DNA of 6,933 nt from GWC2-56-14 sp043731355 (GTDB taxonomy: Bacteria > Nitrospirota > UBA9217): the NCBI GenBank assembly GCA_043731355.1, contig JAYTJE010000102.1, forward strand, positions 1 through 6,933, written 5' to 3'. The position numbers and the translations under genes are program-made. The notes beneath the pieces are model-generated. The model ran no database searches, was not told the origin of the DNA, and worked only from the letters and a program-made list of their open reading frames with translations. Below, in pieces: positions 1 to 6,404 of the stretch (positions are counted from its first letter, which is position 1; each line of letters starts with the position of its first letter).

Positions 1-565
1 CATGAAAAAAGCCGTGGAGAGCGGCAAGAGATTAGTAAGGCTCCATACCGGAGATACGTCGTTCTACAGCGCCATATCCGAGCAGATCGAGCGGCTCCGT
101 GATTTGAACATTGCCTATGAGGTCATTCCCGGCGTATCATCCGCCATGGCGGGTGCGGCGATTCTGGGCCAGGAGCTGACCATTCCTGAAATCAGCCAGA
201 CTGTCATCTTTACGAGGATGGAGGGACGGACCCCGGTTCCCGCACTTGAACGGCTTGGTTTGCTCGCATCCCATCGTGCGACCATGGCGATCTTCCTGAG
301 CGTGGGCATGATCGAAAAAGTGCGGGAGGAACTGCTGCAGGGGTATCCCGGAGACACCCCGGTGGTGATCATTGAAAAGGCAACCTGGCCGGAACAGAAG
401 GTCCTGCGCGGCGCCGTACAGGACCTCGTCGGGCTGGTGAAGGACGCGGGCATCAGGAAAACCGCGCTGATCTATGTGGGAGAATCGCTCCGCGCGTCCG
501 AAACGTCGCTGGGAAAAGAGTCGAAACTCTATCATAAGGACTTCAAGCATGAGTACCGGAAGTGA
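1..565 (+). CDS. cobM: Cobalt-precorrin-4 C11-methyltransferase (CbiF/CobM), 5'-truncated by window edge
   Basis: This enzyme transfers a methyl group from S-adenosylmethionine to C11 of (cobalt-)precorrin-4 in the corrin pathway, in the cytoplasm. The visible 187 residues match the later part of the tetrapyrrole methylase fold. HTGD is at residues 15-18 (counting the ATG at position 2 as 1), PGVSS at 43-47, and the CbiF-type stretch TVIFTR...GRTPVP at 67-80, followed by an IFLSVG segment and a C-terminal TALIYVG strand. Family members are about 250 residues, so roughly 65 N-terminal residues, including the GxGPGD SAM loop, lie upstream. The ATG at position 2 is therefore an internal methionine and not the start. 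A 33-bp spacer made of heptad repeats separates it from cbiG. The neighbouring CbiG and CbiH perform the steps on either side of it, which favours the anaerobic CbiF role over aerobic CobM. Confidence 0.93.
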   Translation, partial: MKKAVESGKRLVRLHTGDTSFYSAISEQIERLRDLNIAYEVIPGVSSAMAGAAILGQELTIPEISQTVIFTRMEGRTPVPALERLGLLASHRATMAIFLSVGMIEKVREELLQGYPGDTPVVIIEKATWPEQKVLRGAVQDLVGLVKDAGIRKTALIYVGESLRASETSLGKESKLYHKDFKHEYRK

Positions 566-571
566 ACCTAC

Positions 572-599
572 TGCGGAATGCGGAATTCGGGTTGCGGAA
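572..599 (+). repeat. Heptad repeat, copy 1 (cobM-cbiG junction)
   Basis: Four consecutive 7-bp units lie here: TGCGGAA, TGCGGAA, TTCGGGT, TGCGGAA. They fill almost the whole spacer between cobM and cbiG and contribute the A of the likely cbiG start codon at 599. The first two units also create an upstream in-frame ATG at 578. The same unit family recurs at 1615-1642 and, in the opposite orientation, at 4254-4274. Confidence 0.75.
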
Positions 600-2422
600 T
601 GAAAAAAACGGCGATCATATATATAACTGACAATGGACTGAAACTTGCGGAGCGGCTGAAGATCTTGTCGCCTGATGCGGAGATAGTCAAGTTCGTTCCG
701 GGTATTGTTGTGAACCTGTGGAGCAGGCATGATGCATTCCTCTTCATCATGGCTTCCGGCATCGTTGTGCGGACGATTGCTCCTCTATTGAAAGACAAGA
801 AGACCGATCCTGCGATCGTCGTATTGGATGAAGCGGGGGAATATGCCGTGAGCCTGGTCGGCGGACACCTGGGAGGCGCGAACGACCTGGCGCGTGAGAT
901 AGCCCGCTTCCTGGGGGGTGAGGCAATCATCACCACTGCTTCGGATGTGAACGGCCTCCCGTCCCTCGACCTTTGGGCCAGGGACCATGACCTGATCATC
1001 GAGAACTGGCACGACCTCCCTCAGGTCGGCACACGGTATGTGAACAACGGCGGGCTACGGATCTATTCCGACATTCCTTTTGTTTTTCCCGATGAATTCC
1101 TGAAGGTCGCGGATCCGCGGTTCGCCGACGCCATTATTACCAATCGCAGGGACGTGTATGCCGGTTCTCCGAGATGTACCATAACCGGTGAAGGATGTTC
1201 CACGGATGCGTGCCGCGTGAAAGGCCAGGTCTACCTGAGGCCCGTGAACCTTGTCGCCGGGATCGGCTGCAACAGCGGCGCCTCCAGAGACGAAATAGAA
1301 GCTGCGGTGCGGGGAACGCTCGAGGAACATAACCTCGTTTTTTCATCCGTCGGTTCCCTTGCAACGATCAGCATCAAAGCCAATGAACCGGGGCTCAAGC
1401 TTTTTGCGGAAAAGTACAGCTTCCCCCTGCGGTCTTTCCCGCCGGAGGAATTGAACCGCGTCGAAGGGACCGAAAGATCCGACACCGTATTCAGGGCCAC
1501 CGGCGCCCATGCCGTGGCGGAACCGTCAGCGCTCCTGGCTGCGGGGACGGACAGGCTGCTCGTTCCGAAGCAAAAGAAAGGAAACGTGACCGTGGCGGTA
1601 GCGGAGAAAAAAACAATGCGGAATGCGGAATGCGGAGTGCGGAATAAAGAAGAGGCAGAACCGAAGACAGGCAAGATATTTATCGTCGGCACGGGACCGG
1701 GAAACCTTGAGCATGTTACGCCTGCCGCGCGGGAAGCTATCAGAAAATCCGACGTTATCGTGGGCTATGGCACCTACCTCGATTTGATCACTGAGCTTCT
1801 GCAAGGCAAGGAGGTCCTCTCCACGGGGATGACACAGGAGGTAGACCGGTGCCGCAAGGCAATGGAACTCGCGCGCGGAAACAAGACCGTATCCGTGATC
1901 AGCGGGGGAGATCCCGGGGTCTATGCCATGGCAGGGCTGGTGTTTGAACTACTGCGTGCGGAAGAGAGGAAAGGCGGGACTCTGCCTGCCGTCGAGGTGG
2001 TTCCGGGCATCTCGGCATTGAACGCAAGTGCATCGCGGCTTGGCGCGCCGCTGATGCATGACTTTGCGTGCATAAGCCTGTCGGACAGGCTGACGCCCTG
2101 GGAAGTGATCGAAAAACGGCTTGAGGCCGCTGCAGCGGCTGACTTTGTGATCGTCCTGTACAATCCACGGAGCAAAGGCAGGGCAGGCCACATCGGCAGG
2201 GCGAGTGAGATCGTCCTGAAGCACCGTGTGCCCACGACGGTCGTGGGCATCGTCAAAGGCGCGATGCGCGAGCATGAGTCGGTCCTCGTGACGGACCTGA
2301 AGAATATGCAGGACAGCGACATCGACATGCAGACTACGGTGATCATCGGCAACTCAAAAACATTCGTCTGGAACCATCTGATGGTAACGCCGAGAGGGTA
2401 TGAGAACAAGTTCACCATCTGA
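599..2422 (+). CDS. cbiGH: CbiG-CbiH fusion: cobalt-precorrin-5A hydrolase / cobalt-precorrin-3 C17-methyltransferase
   Basis: This is a bifunctional cytoplasmic enzyme of anaerobic cobalamin synthesis. The N-terminal part (residues 1 to about 337) is CbiG, which opens the lactone of cobalt-precorrin-5A and releases the C2 unit as acetaldehyde. It shows MASGIVVR near 51, GGHLGGAN at 88-95, and a C-terminal CbiG domain starting around the GIGC motif at 221-224. The C-terminal part (from about 359) is CbiH, a SAM-dependent C17-methyltransferase with ring contraction. It shows GTGPG at 364-368, GGDPGVYAMA from 436, PGIS at 469-472 and YNPRSKGR from 521. The joint (about 338-358) is encoded partly by heptad repeats (residues 340-349). 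I prefer the start at 599 (607 aa) because MKKTAIIYITDNG matches the family N-terminus. The in-frame ATG at 578 would add only repeat-derived MRNSGCG. Neither start has a strong Shine-Dalgarno. The end overlaps the next gene by 23 bp. Confidence 0.93.
   Translation: MKKTAIIYITDNGLKLAERLKILSPDAEIVKFVPGIVVNLWSRHDAFLFIMASGIVVRTIAPLLKDKKTDPAIVVLDEAGEYAVSLVGGHLGGANDLAREIARFLGGEAIITTASDVNGLPSLDLWARDHDLIIENWHDLPQVGTRYVNNGGLRIYSDIPFVFPDEFLKVADPRFADAIITNRRDVYAGSPRCTITGEGCSTDACRVKGQVYLRPVNLVAGIGCNSGASRDEIEAAVRGTLEEHNLVFSSVGSLATISIKANEPGLKLFAEKYSFPLRSFPPEELNRVEGTERSDTVFRATGAHAVAEPSALLAAGTDRLLVPKQKKGNVTVAVAEKKTMRNAECGVRNKEEAEPKTGKIFIVGTGPGNLEHVTPAAREAIRKSDVIVGYGTYLDLITELLQGKEVLSTGMTQEVDRCRKAMELARGNKTVSVISGGDPGVYAMAGLVFELLRAEERKGGTLPAVEVVPGISALNASASRLGAPLMHDFACISLSDRLTPWEVIEKRLEAAAAADFVIVLYNPRSKGRAGHIGRASEIVLKHRVPTTVVGIVKGAMREHESVLVTDLKNMQDSDIDMQTTVIIGNSKTFVWNHLMVTPRGYENKFTI
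1603..1618 (+). promoter_or_regulatory. Possible internal ribosome binding site and ATG for free CbiH
   Basis: GGAGA at 1603-1607 stands about 8 bases before an in-frame ATG at 1616-1618, exactly at the CbiG/CbiH joint. Initiation here would give a separate CbiH of about 268 residues with a short repeat-encoded N-terminal tail. The spacing is normal for a bacterial start, but there is no direct evidence that it is used. Confidence 0.35.
1615..1642 (+). repeat. Heptad repeat, copy 2 (inside the cbiG-cbiH fusion)
   Basis: Three perfect AATGCGG units and one AGTGCGG unit form 28 bp of tandem repeat, followed by AAT. It is translated as MRNAECGVRN in the linker between the two enzyme domains. 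It is in the same orientation as the copy at 572-599. Its position at the exact domain joint suggests that it once lay between two separate genes. Confidence 0.8.
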
Positions 2423-3674
2423 TAGCCAGGCACGGGGCGGTAGGGCCGCGTTTCTTTGGGACGAGTCCTTCCTGTGGGGCGTGATGGCTCACAAGGCGCT
2501 CGATGCTTGCGGTCTGGCCTGCGACCTCATCCGCTCAGAGGACGTGAAAAAGGGAAAACTGTCCGGTTACTCCCTGCTGTTCGTCCCCGGCGGATGGGCA
2601 TCGAACAAAATAAAGGCCCTCGGCAGCGACAGCATTGAAGAAATAAAACGGTTTGTCCACGACGGCGGCTCGTATCTCGGGTTCTGCGGGGGCGCAGGTC
2701 TTGCAACCATGGACGGCATCGGTCTCGTGCCGATCAAGCGGCGTCCGACGAAGGACCGGGTGCCGAGCTTCAGCGGCAGGATCGCGCTCGCCGCGTCATC
2801 TCATGACCTATGGCAGGGAATAGCCGAGCCGGTGTTCCATGCCTGGTGGCCATCTCAATTCGTGATCGACGGGCCGGTGAACGTGCTCGCTACCTATGGT
2901 GAGGCACTGCCCGACTCCTTCAGCTCCGACGTGAACGTGGGAGACGCGGCTGCGGCCGGGAGCTGGCCCGAGCTGGAGCGCCTTTACCAGATCAATCTGG
3001 ACCCCAAACGGCTTTTCGGCGAGCCCGCCGTTATCGAGGGACGGTTCGGAGAGGGGAAGGTGCTTCTGTCCCTTGTTCATTTCGATACGCCGGGAGACGG
3101 CAACGGGGCAAAGGCGCTTGGCAATGTCTGGCGGTACCTGGGATGCGATCAGCAAACAGCCGATGCGGCAGTTTCCCAAAGCCCGGACCGGCATGAGCGC
3201 GGGGCACCAGGCCATCCCCTGCTGCCGGAACTTGAGACCGCCGTGGGCGGACTCATCGACCTCGGCTTGCGGAACTTTCTTTGGTTCTGGCGGAATCCCA
3301 TGCTCCTGCAGTGGAGACGCGGAGTGCGGGGGCTTGAATATTGTGCGCTGTCTGTCATGGTGAGCGAGCTCGCTGAACTGCTGAAGATTCATACCAGGAT
3401 GCGGGAAAGGCCTGATTTTGACAGAAGTTTGGAACGGACCAGGGATCTGCTGCTGCCTTTTGTCGCAAAAGCACAGGGCCTCCTGCTACGGGAACGCTTT
3501 GCCATGCAGAATTCTCACCTCACCTATGAACGATGCGACGACCCGGAAATCCAGATGATCAGAGAGGAGTTATTCTCTCGCTCAAAGAGCCACGGCGGGC
3601 TCTTCAAAGAGCTTATCGACGAGGTTGACGGACTATTGTATACTGCACTGACCCGTGAGACTCAAAAAAGATAG
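2400..3674 (+). CDS. BPL_N-domain (class I amidotransferase-like) protein with helical C-terminal region
   Basis: The protein has 424 residues and its specific function is unknown. Residues from about 15 to 250 look like the biotin-protein-ligase N-terminal (BPL_N) branch of class I glutamine amidotransferase folds. WDESFLWGVMAHKAL is at 20-34, FVPGGWASNK at 61-70, and the nucleophile-elbow motif GFCGGAG places a candidate catalytic Cys at 96. HFD at 227-229 sits where the His-x-Glu pair of amidotransferases is expected, with Asp in place of Glu. No biotin-ligase catalytic domain follows. After a polar linker (about 250-275), the last 150 residues are predicted helical, rich in Trp, Leu and Arg, and have no recognisable motif. 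The start overlaps cbiGH by 23 bp. Its GAGAGGG is only one base from the ATG, so translational coupling is likely. Its place between corrin synthesis and uptake genes suggests a cobalamin-related role, which is inference. Confidence 0.75.
   Translation: MRTSSPSDSQARGGRAAFLWDESFLWGVMAHKALDACGLACDLIRSEDVKKGKLSGYSLLFVPGGWASNKIKALGSDSIEEIKRFVHDGGSYLGFCGGAGLATMDGIGLVPIKRRPTKDRVPSFSGRIALAASSHDLWQGIAEPVFHAWWPSQFVIDGPVNVLATYGEALPDSFSSDVNVGDAAAAGSWPELERLYQINLDPKRLFGEPAVIEGRFGEGKVLLSLVHFDTPGDGNGAKALGNVWRYLGCDQQTADAAVSQSPDRHERGAPGHPLLPELETAVGGLIDLGLRNFLWFWRNPMLLQWRRGVRGLEYCALSVMVSELAELLKIHTRMRERPDFDRSLERTRDLLLPFVAKAQGLLLRERFAMQNSHLTYERCDDPEIQMIREELFSRSKSHGGLFKELIDEVDGLLYTALTRETQKR
3616..3644 (+). promoter_or_regulatory. 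Candidate sigma-70 promoter for btuFCD
   Basis: TCGACG (3616-3621, 4 of 6 to TTGACA) and TATACT (3639-3644, 5 of 6 to TATAAT) are separated by 17 bp. They lie within the last codons of the BPL_N gene, with a predicted start near 3651. This would give btuFCD its own transcript after the largest gap in the + strand gene run upstream of the riboswitch. It is based on pattern only. Confidence 0.3.
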
Positions 3675-3763
3675 CCGGAAATACGGCGCGTCTCCTTCTC
3701 GTCCCGTGAGGTCAAAATATTAAAATGCATAGTGAGGAAAGCCACGCAATCTTCGGCCTGCAC

Positions 3764-4627
3764 ATGAAAAAGTTTCTCATCATAGGCGCATTTTTCAGCA
3801 TGACCTGCTCAGCTGTTTTTGCCGGACCCCTGTCATCGCCCCAGCGGATCGTGTCGCTTGCGCCGAGCACAACCGAGATCCTGTTTGCGTTGGGTCTTGG
3901 CGACCATATCGTGGGAGTTACGACCTTCTGCGACTACCCTGAAGAAGCAAAGAAAAAGCCGAAGATCGGCGGCATGTCCAATCCTTCGCTTGAGGCGGTC
4001 GTTACGATGAAACCTGACCTGGTCGTCATGACCACGGACGGCAACCCGAAAGAGTTCGAGGCCCGGCTTCGTTCGCTTAAGATCCGGACCTACGTTTTCA
4101 CGGCGCGAAGGCTTGCCGAGCTTCCCCAGGGGGTCCGCGATATGGGCGTTGTCGTGGGAGTTAAAGAAAGAGCGGACAGGCTCGCTCGTGAGATAGAGAC
4201 CGGAATCAGCACTGTAAGATCCAGAAAATCCGGAATGGTCACAGACCACGATGTCCGAAATCCGAAATCCGCAATGCCTCTGAAGGTCCTGTTCATCGTT
4301 TGGCCCGAACCTCTGATCGTTGCGGGTCCCGGCACGGTCATGGATGACGCCATCGCGCTGCTGGGATACGAAAATATCGCGGCGACGGCTAAAACCTCCT
4401 ACCCGAAATACTCCATTGAGGAGGCCATTCGCCAGGCCCCTGATGTGATCTTCGTTGGCAAGGCTTCAGGCATGGACATCCGGGATATTTCCCGGAAGAT
4501 CCTTAACCGGCTGGCGCCGGTTCCCGCTGTTAAGAACGGTTCGATCTATTACATCAGCGACAACCTATACCGGCTGGGGCCCCGAGTCATCAAGGGCATT
4601 GAGGAGCTTACCGCATGCGAACAATGA
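3764..4627 (+). CDS. btuF: Periplasmic corrinoid-binding protein BtuF (ABC importer substrate-binding protein)
   Basis: BtuF captures cobalamin or another corrinoid in the periplasm and delivers it to BtuCD. The chosen start (287 aa) begins a clear signal peptide, MKKFLIIGAFF...AVFA, with probable cleavage after Ala20. An ATG at 3725 would add 13 residues ahead of it and spoil the signal. There is no lipobox, so a soluble protein is expected. The N-terminal lobe has the family motif RIVSLAPSTTEILFALG from residue 28, then VGVTTFCDYP and IGGMSNPSLEAV. The C-terminal lobe starts near 173 with LKVLFIVWPEPLIVAGPGT and ends with a conserved RLGPR segment. Residues about 154-172, between the lobes, are unusual: they are encoded partly by an inverted copy of the heptad repeat. 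A haem or siderophore substrate cannot be excluded from this protein alone, but the B12 context strongly favours corrinoid. Confidence 0.9.
   Translation: MKKFLIIGAFFSMTCSAVFAGPLSSPQRIVSLAPSTTEILFALGLGDHIVGVTTFCDYPEEAKKKPKIGGMSNPSLEAVVTMKPDLVVMTTDGNPKEFEARLRSLKIRTYVFTARRLAELPQGVRDMGVVVGVKERADRLAREIETGISTVRSRKSGMVTDHDVRNPKSAMPLKVLFIVWPEPLIVAGPGTVMDDAIALLGYENIAATAKTSYPKYSIEEAIRQAPDVIFVGKASGMDIRDISRKILNRLAPVPAVKNGSIYYISDNLYRLGPRVIKGIEELTACEQ
4254..4274 (-). repeat. Heptad repeat, copy 3 (inside btuF, opposite orientation)
   Basis: On the + strand the units read TCCGAAA, TCCGAAA, TCCGCAA. The reverse strand therefore reads TTGCGGA, TTTCGGA, TTTCGGA, the same family as the copies at 572-599 and 1615-1642. 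It is translated in frame within btuF as VRNPKSA at the lobe boundary. AAATCCGGAAT at 4227-4237 is a further partial match just upstream, so the original insert may have been about 50 bp. Confidence 0.65.
4601..4606 (+). promoter_or_regulatory. Ribosome binding site deciding the btuC start
   Basis: GAGGAG lies 8 bases before the ATG at 4615, inside the 3' end of btuF. A second in-frame ATG at 4624 forms an ATGA overlap with the btuF stop, but it would be 17 bases away. The 4615 start is therefore preferred. Confidence 0.6.
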
Positions 4628-5580
4628 GATTCGTGATGTTTATCATTGTTACGGCCTTGATCCTGGTGCTGGCCCTTTTTGCGGGGCCGCGGATGATCAA
4701 TCCCTTTCACCTGAGCAACACGGAACGAGAGATCCTTTTCTCCATTCGTCTGCCCCGGGTGGTCGTGGCCATGCTCATGGGCATGGCCCTGGGCGCTTCC
4801 GGAGCTATCCTGCAGGGTGTGCTCAGGAACCCCCTTGCCGACCCCTATATTCTCGGCATATCAAGTGGAGCTTCCCTCGCTGCCGCTCTTGGTCTGATGT
4901 CCGGGTTTTATTTTTTCGGCAGCTTGAGCGTCCCGGTGACCGCGTTCATCGGCGCTGTGCTGGTCAGTCTTCTCGTCGGTGCGTTCGGCATGAAGCGGGG
5001 AGGGCTCTGGCCCGAGCGGCTGCTGCTCGCCGGGATCGGCCTGAATTTTCTGTTCAGCGCAATGCTGATGCTGCTCATGAGCGTATCGAGCGATGACGGT
5101 CTCCGGCGGGTGGTGCTTTGGATGTTCGGCGATCTTTCCATGGCGGACTGGACGCTTATTCCGTCGGCAGCTGTCTTTGTCATTGCCGGACTCGGCCTTG
5201 CGCTCTGGCGGTCAAAAGCGTTGAACGCGCTGATCCTGGGCGACGAATTCGCCTACAGCCTCGGCTTCGCGGTCCAAAAGGAACGGCTTATCATGTTCGC
5301 TGCAATGGCGCTCATGACCTCGGCCTCGGTCTCGCTCGGCGGGACCATCGGGTTCATCGGGCTCTTGATGCCGCATATAGCCCGCTTCCTCCTCGGCGCG
5401 GACAGCCGCGTGCTGATCCCCGCGTCTGCAGTGGCAGGTGGGGCCTTCCTGTGTCTGGCCGATCTGATCGGGAGGTCCATACTTCCGCCCCTGGAGCTAC
5501 CGTCAGGGACAGTGACAGCAATTATCGGCGCGCCGTATTTTCTGTATCTCCTCCGGAGGAAAGATGTCTTCAGCATATAA
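4615..5580 (+). CDS. btuC: Corrinoid ABC transporter permease BtuC (FecCD family)
   Basis: This is the inner-membrane permease subunit that, as a dimer, passes corrinoid from BtuF into the cytoplasm. Its 321 residues fit the FecCD/BtuC family (about 320-350, ten membrane helices). A first hydrophobic helix spans about 6-25. RLPR is at 45-48, the hallmark GxILQ...RNPLADPYILGISSGAS runs through about 63-86, and GGTIGFIGLLMPHIAR at 242-257 covers the region that contacts the ATPase. A final hydrophobic segment ends with LYLLRR. It overlaps btuF by 13 bp and btuD by 17 bp, so the three are probably translationally coupled. Siderophore and haem permeases share these motifs, so substrate assignment rests on the B12 neighbours. 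Confidence 0.92.
   Translation: MRTMRFVMFIIVTALILVLALFAGPRMINPFHLSNTEREILFSIRLPRVVVAMLMGMALGASGAILQGVLRNPLADPYILGISSGASLAAALGLMSGFYFFGSLSVPVTAFIGAVLVSLLVGAFGMKRGGLWPERLLLAGIGLNFLFSAMLMLLMSVSSDDGLRRVVLWMFGDLSMADWTLIPSAAVFVIAGLGLALWRSKALNALILGDEFAYSLGFAVQKERLIMFAAMALMTSASVSLGGTIGFIGLLMPHIARFLLGADSRVLIPASAVAGGAFLCLADLIGRSILPPLELPSGTVTAIIGAPYFLYLLRRKDVFSI
5555..5560 (+). promoter_or_regulatory. Ribosome binding site of btuD
   Basis: GGAGGA lies 3 bases ahead of the ATG at 5564, inside the end of btuC. It supports the overlapping btuD start, although the spacing is on the short side. Confidence 0.6.
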
Positions 5581-6340
5581 GTGCCCGATCATAGAACTGA
5601 AAGACGTATCATTCAGGTATCCCGGCAATACGCTGATCGTTCATGATCTTTCCTTCACCATCGGGAACGGCGAGTTCATCGGCCTCTTGGGAGCGAATGG
5701 GTCAGGGAAGTCCACGATCCTGAAGCTGGCTGCGGGCATGCTTCAGCCGGCGTCGGGAGGCGTTAGGCTCTGGGACAAGCCGCTCGGCAGCTACCGGAAC
5801 AAGGACCGGGCGAAACTGCTCTGCTATTTTCCGCAGCAATTAGACGTGAACGTTCCGTTCACGGTGAGGGAGATCGTGGGCATGGGGCTCTATCCCTACG
5901 ATATTCCGCCGCGGATGACCGTTGATGAGGCACTATCCATGGTGGGACTGACGGCGAAGGCATCGGCCTACGTTACGAATCTGAGCGGCGGCGAGCGGCG
6001 GCGGGTCTTTATCGCCATGACCTTGATCCAGGGCGCGGGGGTCCTGCTTCTTGATGAACCCCTGGCAAACCTCGATATCCGGTACCAGATCGAGTTCCTG
6101 CGGCTGCTCCGGGGACTGCAGGAACAGAAGGGCATCTCCGTGATCATGGCGCTGCACGATATCAATATCGCCCTCCAGTTCGAAAAGGTGATGGTGATCA
6201 AAGAAGGGGCTATCCTCGGCAGCGGAAGCCCCGAAACAGTCTTGACGAAAGAGATGATCAGACGGGCTTTTGACGTTGATGTCGAGGTCAGAACGTCCGA
6301 TAGCGGTGAAGCCTATATCACGCATGAGAAGTGGTTTTAG
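5564..6340 (+). CDS. btuD: Corrinoid ABC transporter ATP-binding protein BtuD
   Basis: This cytoplasmic ATPase powers the BtuC permease. In 258 residues, the usual family length, all nucleotide-binding elements are intact: Walker A GANGSGKST at 43-51, Q-loop YFPQQ at 88-92, ABC signature LSGGERRR at 140-147, Walker B VLLLDEP at 160-166 with the D-loop ANLD at 168-171, and the switch His at 198 in MALHDIN. The spacing of these elements is that of the iron-siderophore/B12 importer ATPases. It overlaps btuC by 17 bp and is the last gene before the riboswitch. I see no clear hairpin-plus-T-run terminator in the 65 bp after its stop, so some read-through into the riboswitch region is possible. Confidence 0.93.
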   Translation: MSSAYKCPIIELKDVSFRYPGNTLIVHDLSFTIGNGEFIGLLGANGSGKSTILKLAAGMLQPASGGVRLWDKPLGSYRNKDRAKLLCYFPQQLDVNVPFTVREIVGMGLYPYDIPPRMTVDEALSMVGLTAKASAYVTNLSGGERRRVFIAMTLIQGAGVLLLDEPLANLDIRYQIEFLRLLRGLQEQKGISVIMALHDINIALQFEKVMVIKEGAILGSGSPETVLTKEMIRRAFDVDVEVRTSDSGEAYITHEKWF

Positions 6341-6371
6341 GGGAGCACAGCGCGTCAATTGAAAAAGGAGG

Positions 6372-6400
6372 TGGTCACCAAAAAACAGACAAGGTATTGT
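6372..6400 (+). promoter_or_regulatory. Candidate promoter for the riboswitch-btuB transcript
   Basis: TGGTCA (6372-6377) and TATTGT (6395-6400), each 4 of 6 to the sigma-70 consensus, are 17 bp apart. They predict transcription starting near 6407, which coincides with the 5' edge of the riboswitch at about 6405. The match is weak, and the position is its main support. Confidence 0.3.
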
Positions 6401-6404
6401 CAGT

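Noticed and set aside
137..730. Open frame on the - strand across cobM and the cbiG start
   Set aside because: It is antisense to well-recognised genes. Its FRIPHSAV-like stretch is only the reverse translation of the heptad repeat.
3315..3332. GCGGAGTGCGG-like sequence in the BPL_N gene as a fourth heptad array
   Set aside because: Only about one and a half units match, and they lie within ordinary coding sequence. This is likely chance in GC-rich DNA.
3725..3763. Earlier ATG for btuF giving 13 extra residues
   Set aside because: The signal peptide begins cleanly at the ATG at 3764. The extra residues are polar and would precede the signal.
3773..3830. Possible lipoprotein signal in BtuF (Cys at residue 15)
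   Set aside because: The residues before the Cys (SMT) do not fit a lipobox, and a normal AVFA cleavage site follows.
6341..6404. Intrinsic terminator after btuD
   Set aside because: No stable stem followed by a T-run is present in this stretch. The A-rich run at 6380-6385 has no stem ahead of it.
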